Shown here: piece by piece, positions 32,461 to 44,514 of the stretch | Position numbering within the stretch: position 1 is the first letter of the stretch | Layout of the letters: each line of letters begins with the position of its first letter | DNA from: Agrypnia vestita | Lineage: Eukaryota > Arthropoda > Insecta > Trichoptera > Phryganeidae | NCBI GenBank assembly: GCA_016648135.1 | Contig: JADDOH010002063.1 | Span: forward strand, 124,001-188,000 | Reading direction: 5' to 3' | Length of the DNA stretch: 64,000 nt | The notes under the pieces: model-generated | The model's database searches: none | Told to the model about the DNA's origin: nothing | The model's input: the letters and a program-made list of their open reading frames with translations, nothing else | Made by a program: the position numbers and the translations under genes

Positions 32461-33146
32461 ACGATTAAAGATAAAGATGATAAAAACTAAAAACCTCAAA
32501 ATAAGTGTCTGCGTTCCCGCCACCGACGCTGGTAATGTATAAAGGCGGGCACAAAAACGCTCCGCCACTTATTGCGATATCTTGAAAAGCAAAAACGCTT
32601 TAGAGTAACCCTGTACCACTATGTGAACACAATACGGGGCTGGCGGGAATGATTGAAACGGGAACCATTACCGTAGAGCGGGTTCTGTTGTTCAATATCA
32701 ATTCCGATTGACGCGGCGGCGGCAGAGGGCGGCAGAGGGCGGCAGAGGGCGCGGCGGGGGCTGGCGGCGCACGAATGCTCGTCGCCACGAACAAGTCGCG
32801 AGAGACCCTTTTTCTCGTTTCGCGTATTATTTCGTATGAACAAGACCTCGACGCGATGATCTGCAAGAACAAAACTGAACACGGGAACGCAGTATTACCG
32901 AGTAGTGACTTTTCATTCATTACGTCAATCCTGATGACAGCCATTAAAGTATGGCCCAAAACATTCGCTTCAACAAAAACTGAGCTACGTCGGAATAATC
33001 TGAAAGAAATTCTATCATTCCATTAAATTGTTTCAGGGAAGTCTTAGCAGTACAATTAAAAAGTATTAAGGACTATCTTACAAGGCACCCTATTTTCTAG
33101 AGCACAATATTATTATAATATCTGTAGACAAAATATACGGGACGTT
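32461..33146. other. Spacer with strong GC island and GGCAGAGGGC triplication
   Basis: About 32640-32960 is GC- and CpG-rich. GCGGCGGCGGCAGAGGGC is followed by two more GGCAGAGGGC units (32717-32750). A minus-strand ORF of 119 codons (32600-32959) crosses it; no domain is visible. Candidate host exon, promoter or conserved element, unresolved. Confidence 0.35.
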
Positions 33147-33314
33147 GACGTTTTATGTCCGACAGATTTGAAATTAATGAACTCAGTCAATCAGAAAGCT
33201 CAAAAATGTGAAGAAACGTTAAATTTTGAATAACTTTTTTTCCGCTTTAGAGCTCTCTGATGATTGAATTCATTAATTTAAAATCTGTAAAACTGTAAAC
33301 GTCAATATTGACGG
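33147..33314. mobile_element. Foldback MITE-like element
   Basis: Imperfect inverted arms: ACAGATTTGAAATTAATGAA and CAGTCAATCAGAAAGCTC on the left against GAGCTCTCTGATGATTGA and TTCATTAATTTAAAATCTGT on the right, with a loop of about 45 bases. Outer parts share GTCAATATTGACG/GACGTTGACG-like sequence. No ORF. Confidence 0.7.
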
Positions 33315-33329
33315 TATTATAATGTTATA

Positions 33330-34521
33330 CGATATCTGTCAAGATACAGAAATACTAATATTTCTATTTTCAGAATACGGCCGAATAAGGGTCTACATGA
33401 TTATTACGATGAGAAGCATGATGCAAAACAATGAGAATCAAATAATAAAAGAAAATGGGGGATCAGGAGTAGGGTATATGTGTATATACATCTGCGTAAA
33501 CAAACATACGAGTATATAAGTAATAACACCCGTGAAAATCTACATAGTAGAGTTAAGAACTTCTGATTCTGACGAACATTGCGTACGCATTATTTATTGT
33601 TATGTAAATGTGTATATGTAAGATTATATTTCTAGGCATTCAAGAATACTCTGTTTTTGTCGTCCTAAAATATTTTGAGATTTTTTGAGGGATAAATGAC
33701 TCGAGACAAAGAAGTGAAGGATTATAACTTTTTGCGTATACCCACAGCAAAAAGCGAAAACATTGAAGATAGTTTATAAAAGAGTAGGATGGATTCAATC
33801 GGATATTTGTAACATAACATGGATACATCAATAACCATATCTTTCTTTTCCTGTTACATACGTGCCTTACTTGCCTTACGAAACAACACTCGTACATATG
33901 TCGCGACACATTTTGATGAAAACCGAAGGATCCTGGATGTTAGAAACGGGAATCCTTCGTATATTACTGCGCTTCATAAATTAAATACCAACCTCAATCA
34001 TTGGTAAACACAACCCCCAAATGGAATCGTACAAACTTGCATAAACCTGCAAATTATTCATTTAAATACGGCAGAACCTTCCCAAACATCCAATGTGGGA
34101 ACTAAAATTAAGAGAAATTAAAAATTATCTTCGTTGGTTGATTGACTGAACGTGTTTGTTCACGTACCAACATCGCTTACGAGCAAAATAAAAATATTAT
34201 ACACATTATTATAATTTTGTATAAAGACTGTCATATTTTGTACAAAAAAAAATGAAACCTTAAATACAATTTGTATACAATAGATGATTTGCAAAGAAAA
34301 ACAAAAGGGCCAGTGAAATAAAATGATTTACGTGACTGTTCCACACGAGCGCACCCGGCGACGATGCGTGACCGTCGCGGGATGCGCGGATACTAAAGGT
34401 ACACAAGTATTGTAGGAAAAGGGTCCACTTGGGGTTTCCTTGTTTCTGACACGCGTAAGATATTATTTATGAAAAAGAAGCGGAAAACAAAAACGGATCA
34501 ATAACGTACTTTCAAGAAATA
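33330..34521. other. Spacer, no gene seen
   Basis: AT-rich; short ORFs only. A GC-rich 60-bp patch sits at about 34345-34395 (CACCCGGCGACGATGCGTGAC). Confidence 0.45.
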
Positions 34522-35803
34522 TTAGGTCCTTACATATGAAATTGGCGTTTAGTATGGGAGGAACATAAAGCCGATTTTTTTTATTATAATATATTTATTT
34601 AATCAAAGTATGTACCATTGCTATCTATGCACTTTTGCCATCTCATAGGTAGTTCATCGATCCCTTTACTTAAAAAACCATTCGGACGGGAATCAATAAA
34701 ATCTTTGAAGGCGGTTTGGACTGCCCCATCGGAGTTGAATTTTTTCCTTTGCAAGAAGTTATCCAAATTTCGAAAAAAATGGTAATCTGTTGGGGCAAGG
34801 TCCGGAGAGTACGGTGGATGTCTTAGACATTCCAATTGAAGCTCCTCTAATTTGGTAGCCGTCTGTTGTGCAGTGTGGTCTAGCGTTATCATGAAGCAGC
34901 AGTGGCCTAGAGCGATTAACCAGCCTCGGTTGTTTAGCAGCTAGCTTTTCCATCATGGTTTGCAGTTGCTGACAATAGACATCTGCCGTAATCGTCTGGC
35001 CAGATTTAAGAAAGCTGTAGTGAACGACACCAGCACTAGTCCACCAAACGCTCACAAGTAACTTTTTGGAGTCAATTTTCGCTTGAGGCATGGTTTGGCT
35101 GGTTCGGCAGGGTTCAGCCATTGCGATGAGCGCTTCCGATTATTGTACAGGATCCACTTTTCATCACAGGTAATGATTCGATTTAAAATCCCTTCATTAT
35201 TGTGCCGGTTGAGTAATGCAACGCAGCAGTCAACGAGCGTTTGTTGATTTGCTTCACTCAATTCGTGAGGTACCCACCTTTCAAGCTTTTTCACCTTACC
35301 AATTTGCTTCAAGTGGATTAAAACAGTTTTATCACTAACACCGCAGCCTGCAGCTAACTCGGATGTGGTTTGCGATGGATACGCTTCCACAATAGCCTTC
35401 AATTCTTCATTATCAACTTTGGTCTCCGGCCGTCCACGGGGCTTGTTCTGCAGGTCGAAAATTCCAGAACGAAAACGTTGGAACCAAAAACGCACTGTGT
35501 TTTCTTTTGCGGCACCGTCGCCATACACATCATTAATCCTTCGAGCCGTTTCTGCAGCACTGGTGCCACGGTGGAACTCGTACTCGTAAATAACGCGATA
35601 TTTCAAGTTTTTCATTTTGTAAACTGAGTGACGCAAAGAAAAAAACAATTGAGGAAAAAACAAATGAATTATAATTTTCAAAACACAAATACATGAGTAA
35701 ATAGCTGTATAAATTTGCATTTGGAATTCTTAACCAAAGAGAAGATATTTGGGATCAAATTTGCCAGTACGGCAAAACGTGAATTTCATATGTAAGGACC
35801 TAA
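34522..35803 (-). mobile_element. Full-length mariner transposon
   Basis: 1,282 bp with TIRs TTAGGTCCTTACATATGAAA at the left end and the exact complement TTTCATATGTAAGGACCTAA at the right end. Both are flanked by TA (34520-34521 and 35804-35805), the mariner target duplication. One transposase gene on the minus strand fills the element. Both termini look intact, so the copy could still be mobilised in trans by a functional relative. Confidence 0.95.
34599..35615 (-). pseudogene. Mariner (DD34D) transposase, two frameshifts
   Basis: Cut-and-paste transposase. ATG at 35615 opens MKNLKYRVIYEYEFHRG; the N-terminal paired-type helix-turn-helix region includes ENTVRFWFQRFR and CGVSDKTVLIHL. Catalytic residues are recognisable: first D in ITCDEKW (about 35165), second D in LLHDNARPH (about 34890), third D in YSPDLAPTDYHFF (about 34800), the hallmark mariner spacing of 34. 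A one-base loss in an A-run near 35072 and a small deletion just after the HDNARPH motif, near 34880, break the frame. The stop lies near 34599. Length without shifts would be about 338 codons, normal for the family. All three catalytic aspartates are kept. Confidence 0.95.
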
Positions 35804-35805
35804 TA

Positions 35806-36569
35806 TTACGTCTTATTCTTAATGCTGGGCACTCACTATACAAGTTTGAAATTCGAGGTATTGCGTGATATTATCGCGCTCTTTCAATATGAGTCTGTCA
35901 TAACAAAATATAAAATCAAGTAAACACGTGTTCGTAGTGTATGTCGTAAATATTGCCAGAGTGAAAATTTTTGAAAGAAAGGGACGACGATATAATTAGT
36001 GTCGATGTCTACGCGCCAGCAATAAACGTACACTCGAGGACGGCCGACCAACACAAAATGTCCGACTGCATGAGTCAAAATGTTTATTTTGACTTTTGAC
36101 AAGCGCTCTCGTGATGGTGTATTATTTGAATTTAATTCTTATTATTTTCGGTTTCGAATTTAAAAAACATATTAATATTTCTGCAATTCTTCTTAAATAA
36201 TTTCATTTAATGCGTTTCTCGCAATATATTATGATTATAGTACGCGTTTGTGGAATATTTGGAGCGTCAAACGCTGAGTGTAAACTGGACGCCAATAAAT
36301 CTGAAACACGCGACAAGTTAGTGAGAATTAAATCTTATATATTGAAAGAAAAAAGATTAACCTGTATTGGATAAAGCGTATAAAGTTTGGATTCATCGTA
36401 GAGAATGATGTGAAAAAACAAAGTTATAAAAAAATCATAATATAAATTTTTATATTTGAATACATTTTTCGACTTTTGATTTCACATTTTTCTGAAATAA
36501 ATAAATAATCCATGATTTTATATAATAATTTTCAAAAAAAAAAAATGCATTTTCTTTTTTATTTAAGTA
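35806..36569. other. Spacer, no gene seen
   Basis: AT-rich sequence between mariner and the pogo-like element. Nothing recognised apart from a short GC-rich patch near 36010-36060. Confidence 0.5.
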
Positions 36570-37198
36570 AGGTAAAAGCACTAATGCTGGACAGTGAACT
36601 AAAGAATGACAATTTCGAAAAAAACCTTTTCTACTAAGAATAATAATCATTGAAATTCCTTTTCTATTGATGTAAGAGACATCTAGTGACATCTATGAGA
36701 CGTTGTCAAAAACTTCCATACACTTTCTTAAGCAAATTTTTAAATGGCGTCAGTTGACAGTAAACATGTGAAGAAGTGAACACATGCGCTGTGATTTCTA
36801 AATTTTTTTCTTAAGGACACTTTGCAGGTATGATTTGGTCTACATTTTTACGATTATTGTTACTTTTTGTTTTGTATTTATAAATCTATAAAACTATTGA
36901 CGTACTAGGGCTATTGTCTTCTTATTTCGGCTACATTTTTAACAATTTAAAGTGGTGTCTACTATTAGTACCAGAAATTTAATCAAATCTAAAAGACGAA
37001 ATGTATGTCATCTACTGGGGTTACACCAAACTGAATTATTCAGCTCATTTTCGTGCAAAGATAGTCTCTATTTTCGTTAATAAAATGCTGTTTATATTTT
37101 CTTCGTTTTACGTTACCCAATCCAACAGTAGACAGGGTGTCAACTATTGGGGTATACTAGGTGTCAACAATTAGTTCTATTGAATTCAGATTTAGAGT

Positions 37199-39346
37199 AT
37201 GAGCACAATGCCGCCAGTAAAAGGACAGATGTTTCCTTATTCTGAAGCTGATATGGAAACAGCTATACAAGAATGCAGGCGAGGCGTCTCGACAGCATCT
37301 GTTGCGAAAAAATACGGGGTACCTAGAGTAACTTTACTGAACAAAGTAAAGGCAAAGTCACCTATTAAACGAAGAATGGGAAGAAGCTGTTATTTGAACG
37401 AAGAAATAGAACAAATGCTGATAACATGGGCAAAAGCCATGATCAAACAAGGTTTCCTAATAGGGAAAGATAATTTACAAGATAGCGTTAAGAAGATAGT
37501 AGACGATATTAATGTGGAAACCTCATTCAAGAATGGCAGACCTGGAAAGAGATGATACAGCAGCTTTGTAAAACATCACCCTGACCTTATTACAAGACAT
37601 TTGCAGTTACTTAAATGATAACAGTTTTTAATATGGACAAAACTGCTTTTTTCTTGAATCCTAAAAATCGGTGTACCAAAAAATTAACATCGATGAAAAA
37701 TAATGTTATACTGAACTTCTTGATGGCAATGCTGCCGGAGATGTTTTACCTCCTACGGTCAGTTTTAAATACCAGAGAATACCACGAGAGTTAAGTTTGT
37801 CAGTTCCTGAATCATGGGGCATTGGGCATTCGGATAATAGCTGGATGACCAGAGAGAACTTTTATGAGTACATATGCAATATTTTCAACACATGGTTAAA
37901 TGACAACAATATTCCAAGACCAGTTCCTCTTTTTATAGATGGCCATAAGTCACATCTTTCTTTTCACGTCAGCAAATTTTGCTCTGAAAATTGCATTATT
38001 TTGATTGTTCTTTTTCTGAATGCGACGCATTTACTCCAGCCAATGGATGTCGCAGTTTTTAGAACCCTTACTTAAGGCGATCGTCTAGCAGAATAAGCAA
38101 ATTTCATCATTTTTTCTCATATCTTCTCTTGCGTTTTTTATCACATTTTTGTAGGGAAATATCTCATTTGAATCATCATTTTTTCATCAAGTTACATATA
38201 TTTTAAATACGAATATCTTATTAAAATGTCACAAACTAAATTATATAATTGATTAATAAATTACCAAACCTTCGATGTTTTAAAAATGAAGAAAATTGCT
38301 CCACTTTGTGGACCTTTTATGACTGAACGGCCCTGTTGAGATGTATTTTTTATTCAATAATATTACAAAGTAAACAATTATCTTCAATTTATTACAATAA
38401 CAGCAAAATCTGTTAGTTTGTTTACTTGCAATTTATGTTTTAAAAAATACTGTTTTTTTTAAATATTTTATTTTTTTGTGTTTTTTTTTCAACTCTTTTT
38501 ACATGGTTGACAACTTTTTTATTTCTATAGTCAAAAGAATAGATATTATAATTTTATAATAAAAACAAAAAAAATCAAAATCTTTGTCGATATTCCTGAT
38601 TTTAGATACTTAATCAAGACGCAACGTATTTATGACACAATACGCAGTGCCTTGATTAAATAGCTAAAATCTGAAATCGAGAATAATTTTTTGATTTTTT
38701 TTGTATTAATTTAAATATTAATGTCTATTCCTTTAATTTGTTAAAGAAAAAAAGTTATAAACTATCTATAAACGATTGGAAAAAACACACAAAAAATAAT
38801 TTAAAAAACAGTGTTTTTTAAAACATAAATTGCATGTAAACATACTAACAGATTTTGCAATATTTGTAACAAATTTAAGATAAACGGTTACTTTGTAATA
38901 TTATTGAATAAAAAAGACATCTCAACAGGCCGTTCAGTCATAAAAGGACCACAAAGTGGAGCAATTTTCTTCATTTTTAAAACATAGAAGGTTTTGTAAT
39001 TTATTAATCAATTATATAATTTAGTTTGTGAAATTTTAACAAAATATTCGTATTTAAAATAAACGTAATCTGATGAATAAATTTTAAAATGAGATATTTC
39101 CATACGAAAATGTGATTAAAAACGCAAGAGAAGATATGAGAAAAAATGGTGAAATTTGCTCACTCTACTAGACGATCGCCCTAAGGGAGCATGGAAAGCT
39201 GCAGTGCGTTCTTGGCGGTTGGAAAATAGTGATTCGCCAATTTCACGCCAAGTGAATTTTTTTCCTTTGTTAAACAAAGTATTAAAGGATACGTTAGTAC
39301 CTGCAATATTTCAAAATGGGTTCCGTAAGTGCGGACTAATACCATG
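37199..39346 (+). pseudogene. Pogo-type transposase (HTH-psq, CENPB, DDE), broken
   Basis: Segment 1 (37199-37553) contains the psq helix-turn-helix: YSEADMETAIQECRRGVSTA then SVAKKYGVPRVTLLNKV. It is followed by the CENPB-type block (YLNEEIEQMLITWAKAMI, GFLIGKDNLQDSVKKIVDD). The frame is lost at a stop after GRPGKR. VFNMDKTAFFLNPK (about 37630) marks the first catalytic region, with K where E is usual in NVDETAFF-like sequences. Segment 2 (37797-38075) has SVPESWGIGHSDNSWMTREN, the FIDGHKSHLS second catalytic motif, and NATHLLQPMDVAVFRTL. The palindromic element then intervenes. Coding resumes at about 39183: GAWKAAVRSWRLENSDSPIS to FRKCGLIP and stop. Several frameshifts and an internal deletion; not functional. 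Confidence 0.93.
38075..39180. mobile_element. Long inverted-repeat element, arms about 500 bp
   Basis: Almost entirely palindromic. It begins GGCGATCGTCTAG and ends CTAGACGATCGCC. Further matching blocks are TTTTTTCTCATATCTTCTCT/AGAGAAGATATGAGAAAAAA, CTCCACTTTGTGG/CCACAAAGTGGAG and GCCCTGTTGAGATGT/ACATCTCAACAGGCC. The centre is near 38620, around TTTTAGATACTTAATCAAG and CTTGATTAAATAGCTAAAA. It sits inside the pogo transposase exactly between VFRTL and KGAWK-like codons, so it is younger than the pogo copy. No ORF. The target duplication is ambiguous because CTTA/TAAG occur at both edges. Confidence 0.88.
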
Positions 39347-39754
39347 AAATACTGATGAAGTCTGCTATAATCCTGGAGCTGCCAAGCCACGAATCAACCG
39401 AATGAACAGAATTACAGAAAATGGCGAAGAATAAGGAATTGAAAATTGGATTTTTTTTTAGATAATTACATAGATGCCGAAAATTATAAAGTAGTCTAGT
39501 ATTAGTGCTAATATATGTCTATTATTAGTTGTTTTTTTTTGATGCTGTCATTTACTAGTTACTACGACAAAGCATGAAAAAATATAAATTTTAGTTAAAA
39601 ATATGTTATTAATTAATTTTTTTGTATGAAAAGGGTTATAAATGTTTCTGATATAATAAAAAAAATAACTGTTATCTTGTGATAAATATATTTGATTTTG
39701 ATGAATGAAATTTGTGCTTTTCTTAAAGTGTCATGCATTAGTGCCTTTACCTTA

Positions 39755-40900
39755 GACAGTTTGTACATTTTTGGTTTCTTATTTTCACCGTTGATCAATT
39801 TTCAATAATATGTCATGTATAAATGAATATTAAACAAACATTTACTTACAACCCTGATATGTACCAAAATGAATGCCATCCATTCAAAATTTTGCTTTCT
39901 AACTCTAAGCGTTAGGATTCTGCATGAAACGTTGAAACCGGTAGGCCTCGTCATCACCTTTCATCAAAACAAATGCATGTTATACTCGCATTATACAAAG
40001 TTTTACATTATTTTCAAGCAATTATTTCAAATAATTTTTTTATAAATTAATATATATGTATAACGTTACGTTATGATACGCCTATATCAGATGTGAACGC
40101 TCTCTTCAGATAGTGAAGACGCAAACTGCTTTAATTGTTTTTCAAATATCGTAAATATCGTAATATCGTAAAAATTTCTGATCTCTGAAGACGTAGCAGA
40201 CTTGTAACTTAACTATAACTCTTGGTTAGAAGCAACGGAAACAAATGGTCTTAAGATTAAGATCAGTAGAAGACAGAGCATATGTTCTATATGAGCGGAC
40301 AAGGAAAGCCGACCCCAAGTAAATGGGACTAACGGTCTAGGAAAAAGAAATAGAAGCCATAGGTACCCCTTGAATATCCATTACGTATGAATATATATTA
40401 AGTTTTCGTGTTTAAAAGAGAGTTGAGAAAAATGCTTACCCTGCTCGCAAATGGCCACTAACTTTGTTTACACACGTTTCCTGCACACGCATTCATTACT
40501 TGCGCTAGTCCATCATGAAGGTTAATGACATCGGACGACACGGCGGGCAGAACGGTCTGGCGCTCGAGGGCGAATTGATGGATGCCAATACATGTTCAGC
40601 TTACTGTGATACATTACTAATTCCGTGTATTTTTGGATGCCTCACAAAGTGAAGATTCCTGCTACAGTTTACAAATGTTTTTTTAAATCAACATTTTATA
40701 ATTATTTTTTTTGCATAAACTTGTGGACAGTCCGCAAAATATTTAAAACAATGCAGTCATATTTTATTTATTAAAAAGGGCAAGTTGTCCTGCTTATCTC
40801 CTATTTCCGAGTTGAGTTAGAGTTAGTTGAGATGCAAATTATTAACCAACAAATATTAAATCATGATTTTGATTAAATGCATCTAAGGCCGTGATAGCAA
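39755..40900. other. Spacer with one small GC-rich patch
   Basis: No gene. A GC-rich patch at about 40525-40580 (CACGGCGGGCAGAACGGTCT) resembles the other isolated islands. The rest is AT-rich and featureless. Confidence 0.45.
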
Positions 40901-40901
40901 A

Positions 40902-41840
40902 TCTATGCCTATAAATCTCACTGTCTGTCTGTCTATACAAATCTACACTGTTTGTCCCTTTCGAGTCAGATTTGGCATACTAATGCTTTAGGACGGCGGT
41001 TAACATAGGCCACATTTCTCCCCTCCCCCTTTACGCCTTTCTACCTACTGATGTATTTTCAATGCAAATTGAAACGTTCGACCTACCTACTACTACCTCA
41101 AAATTTGCAAACTCTTTCATTAGGACCCGGCGGGTGACAAAGGTGACATTTCCGCCACCCCTTTTACCCCTACCCCTCCCACTGATATATTTTTAAGGCA
41201 AATCGTCCCATTCGACCGATCGGAGTCCAAATTTGCAAACTTATTCTTTAGGACCCGGCAGGAAAAATAGAAGACATTTCCCCCCTCCCTTTTTACCCCT
41301 TCCTTCTTTACCCCACCCATCCCCTGATATATTTTCTGTATAAATCTGCACCGTTTGACCGATCTGACCCAAATTTTGCATACTTATGATCTATAAAACT
41401 CAGTGTCTGTCTGTCTGTTCTCTATACAAATTTACACTGTTTGTCCGATTCGACTCAAATTTGGCAAAATTGGCTTTAGGACCCGGCGGTTAATATAGGC
41501 CACATTGCTCCCCTCCCCGTTTACCCCTTTCCCACCCCCTGATATATCTTAAATAAATTTGTACTCTTCGACCGAACGGACTCAAATTTTGCAAACTTAT
41601 TCTTTAGGACCCGGCGGTTAACATAGGCGATATATCCTCCCCTCCCCCTATACCCGTTCCCCTCCCGTCATATATTTTCAACGAAATTCTGTACCATTCA
41701 ACCGATCGGGCTCATAAATTATTCTTTAGGACCCGGCGGGTAACATAGGCGATATTTCCCTCCTTCCCATTTACCTGACATCCTCCCCTGATATATTTTT
41801 TGTACAAATCTACACTGTTTGACCGATCTGACCCAAATTG
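40902..41840 (+). mobile_element. Helitron-like element H1, copy f, with two start domains
   Basis: Starts TCTATGCCTATAAATCTCAC after an A at 40901. A second complete start domain (TCTATAAAACTCAGTGTCTG) occurs at about 41391, so two H1 copies may be joined head to tail, or one unit was amplified. Monomers with CCCGGCGGTTAACATAGGC and pyrimidine-rich blocks follow. It ends without a 3' terminus near 41840. Minus-strand ORFs of 66-70 codons are repeat shadows. Confidence 0.66.
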
Positions 41841-43770
41841 ATATGTTAACGTCCACGTTTTACACCTACGTAAATAATAATGTCCTGTCATTTTTTTTCT
41901 GGAATAAAATAAGCAATAATACAAATTTTATTATTTTGAAAATAAGGTGGAATGTGTAACAGACGAAATTATGTTTAATTTTTTGTTCACGAATTGTGTA
42001 TGTTTAAAGCAAATCGTTATGAAATAAAGGGATGCAATTGAGTGGACACTATTCAAAATAGTAAAGAAAAAATATAACAAACTTTAAAAAAACTTCTTTC
42101 GAAAGCTTGTGTGATGCTCCTAAGTTCCTATGATTGATTTTAATCTTTTTGGGATAATCTTTTAACTAACAATTAAAATTATATCTTCATTCACATTAAA
42201 TCAAACAGTGTTAACACTATCGAAAAAACGTTTTTTTATTCGAACCACTAGCACTAATTTTAGCGACCTCAAATTTGTTAATATTTTTAAATATAATATA
42301 ATAAATCATGTGATTTTGTTCCACTAAGAATATTACCTACTTATTCGCGTCCCTAATTATATTCATCAATATAGAATCCTCGTGTCAACAATATTTTCAA
42401 ACAAGAACCCCGAATCACGACATTTTCGAGTTCTTAGTTAGTGTTAGTGATTCCTCACTGTTATTGATTTAGGGCTTTTCACTGTCGGAATGTAAATAAT
42501 TAATAAGCACTGTAAGTCCTCTATTTCCCGCGTCTCCTCATACTAGATAAATAATATATGAACCATAAATAGATTTGTAATTACTTAGCCGAATTTTTCC
42601 CAATAAAAAACAATTACATCAGCTGTTTGTATGTGATGATGCGTGACAATGTTAGATTTAGTTTACGACAGGACTACGAACATGGCACGGAGACGCGGAG
42701 GACCAACTCGTCATCAATGTCGAGAGAAGATAAATCGCCGGCCGCCGTCCGCGCCGAATCGTGCGTGAAAAGCGTATAGCCGGGACAATCTACTTTTTTA
42801 GCGTAATCTACAAAGTAAGGGTCGGCTTTCGATAAGGAGTTAAGTATTAGAAAATTTTTGTGAGTGCAAATATTAAAAAAAAATATATATATTAAACCTA
42901 GGAGAACAATCTTGCAACAAGGGGCGATCTACTGGACGTACAAGAAACAAAAAGTTTAATGCTTATAGGTATGTAAAAAAGGAATGTAAATGTACGTATC
43001 TCACTATATTTTTTCATAATTAATCAAGATGTATTATGGATGTCTGACAGAGACGAAGCTATTTATATGGAAATGTAAGAATGGAAGTCATTGTAGGTAA
43101 TAAAATTTTCATAAAAAAGAATATTGCTTCATGAATGTTTATAATTGGCATAATTTATTATTTTTTATCTCTTGTATATTAAATTTAATATTTTCTGTTA
43201 ATTTTTCCTAAAATAAAATAAATAAATAAATACTCTAGTCAAAAATAGATTATCTCATTACCAGCGGCGACATCTATATAACGGTTCATAGAGATAACAA
43301 ATTTGAACCATAGAAGGTGTTGGCGTCAGGTAAAGTGAAACGTATTAATACATAAATAAATGACATATTTATAACTTCCAAAGTTTTGTATATGTGGTGG
43401 TCAATCATGGGTGGAATTGGTGAACGATGCATTGTGTAAAGCGATCCTTTAAGCCAGTCATATGGAAAAATCGACACCCAAAGACTTCCATTCATATTTC
43501 CCAAACAGCTTTGTCTCTGTGAGACATCTAGAATATATTTTGATAAATGTACTTAGCTTTCTATTTAGATAAATCATTTCAGGCGGGTGCAGGTTTTCAG
43601 GTTGGTGACTACTTGAAGTAAGGGCCCCCAACTGTAGTGTTCGGACTTCTTGTAGGCTACTAGAGTTTGGAATATCTGTAATGGGTAATCAATACCACGG
43701 TATCAAACGCATTGATGGGCATTAATTTTAACTTATTTGTTCTGTACTTTACGAGGGGTATTTCCCCACA
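41841..43770. other. Spacer with GC-rich island and a LINE-type tail
   Basis: No gene called. A GC-rich island at about 42665-42775 contains ATCGCCGGCCGCCGTCCGCG. At about 43208-43233, AAAATAAAATAAATAAATAA resembles the 3' tail of a CR1/Jockey LINE, but no coding sequence precedes it. A 72-codon minus-strand ORF at 43286-43504 is unrecognised. Confidence 0.4.
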
Positions 43771-43773
43771 CTG

Positions 43774-44510
43774 AACCACCACACAGTACAGCTGCTGTCG
43801 GGTCATGGAGAGTTCAGATCTAAGTTACATGATCTTGGGCTCTCCACCCACCCTTGGTGCGTCTGTGCTCGTGTGGCCCAGACTCCGGGACATATCCTGT
43901 GGGACTGTTCTTTGATGAGGGATGCAAGAGAAGCTTTGATTGAGGGCATAAATGGGCCACATGGAACAGGTCGGCGTCTTACAAATGCCGACCTTGTGAG
44001 TTGTGAGGATAACTTCAGACTTTTTAAAGTGTTCGTGGGAATTTGGGTGACCCGTTGGGAAATCCTGAGGGGTCCTGCTCAGTGGTCCTGATGTACCCTT
44101 GACCATGCTGCCCTACATTGGTCTTTCTTTGTTTTCTTTTAATAATCTTGCAATTTCACTTTTTCTGTTTATTACTTCTATTTTCTCTTTACATTCTTGT
44201 TAATTTCATTGTGTTTTCTATCGTTATTTTCCATTTTATTTGCACAACCATGTTATCTTTCTGTTTTGTATCATATTTTGTCAATTTTACGTTGTCTCTC
44301 CTGATCGGTGTCACACCGGTGGTTTTACCTTTTCTGGCACTAGTGCTACATGTTTTTATTTTTGTTTTGTCCCTTTCCCTCCAAGGAGGGGTGTTGATTT
44401 ATTTTTGTCCCGTGCGATGTCTCCTCGGGTGTTCTTATGTTGTATTTTTTAGATTATAGATGTTCTTTTATTGTAATTTTGTAAAACCTCTTTTAAAAAT
44501 AAAGACTTTT
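43774..44510 (+). pseudogene. R1-clade LINE, C-terminal end and 3' UTR
   Basis: An open frame from about 43774 reads TVQLLSGHGEFRSKLHDLGL, then HPWCVCARVAQTPGHILWDC (a CxC...H...C zinc-knuckle-like motif) and WVTRWEILRGPAQWS, stopping at 44092. This is the C-terminal zinc-finger region that ends ORF2 of R1-type retrotransposons. A T-rich UTR follows to about 44510, then GC-rich sequence (GGCCGGGCGGAGAGGACGC) that may belong to the UTR of a second copy. It is 5'-truncated. The short window cannot show which R1 family. Confidence 0.72.
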
Positions 44511-44514
44511 AGCA

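Larger units (their letters stand above)
36570..39752 (+). mobile_element. Pogo-like DNA transposon with nested long-inverted-repeat element
   Basis: Ends AGGTAAAAGCACTAATGC (36570-36587) and the complement GCATTAGTGCCTTTACCT (39735-39752), with TA on both sides (36568-36569 and 39753-39754). Inside is a pogo-type transposase gene (37199-39346), itself split by a 1.1-kb palindromic element at 38075-39180. Without that insertion the element is about 2.1 kb, normal for pogo/Tigger relatives. Confidence 0.85.

Noticed and set aside
32600..32959. 119-codon minus-strand ORF with alanine/proline-rich stretch
   Set aside because: The A/P-rich part is the GGCAGAGGGC repeat read in frame; two overlapping minus frames and a plus frame are equally open, so none is favoured.
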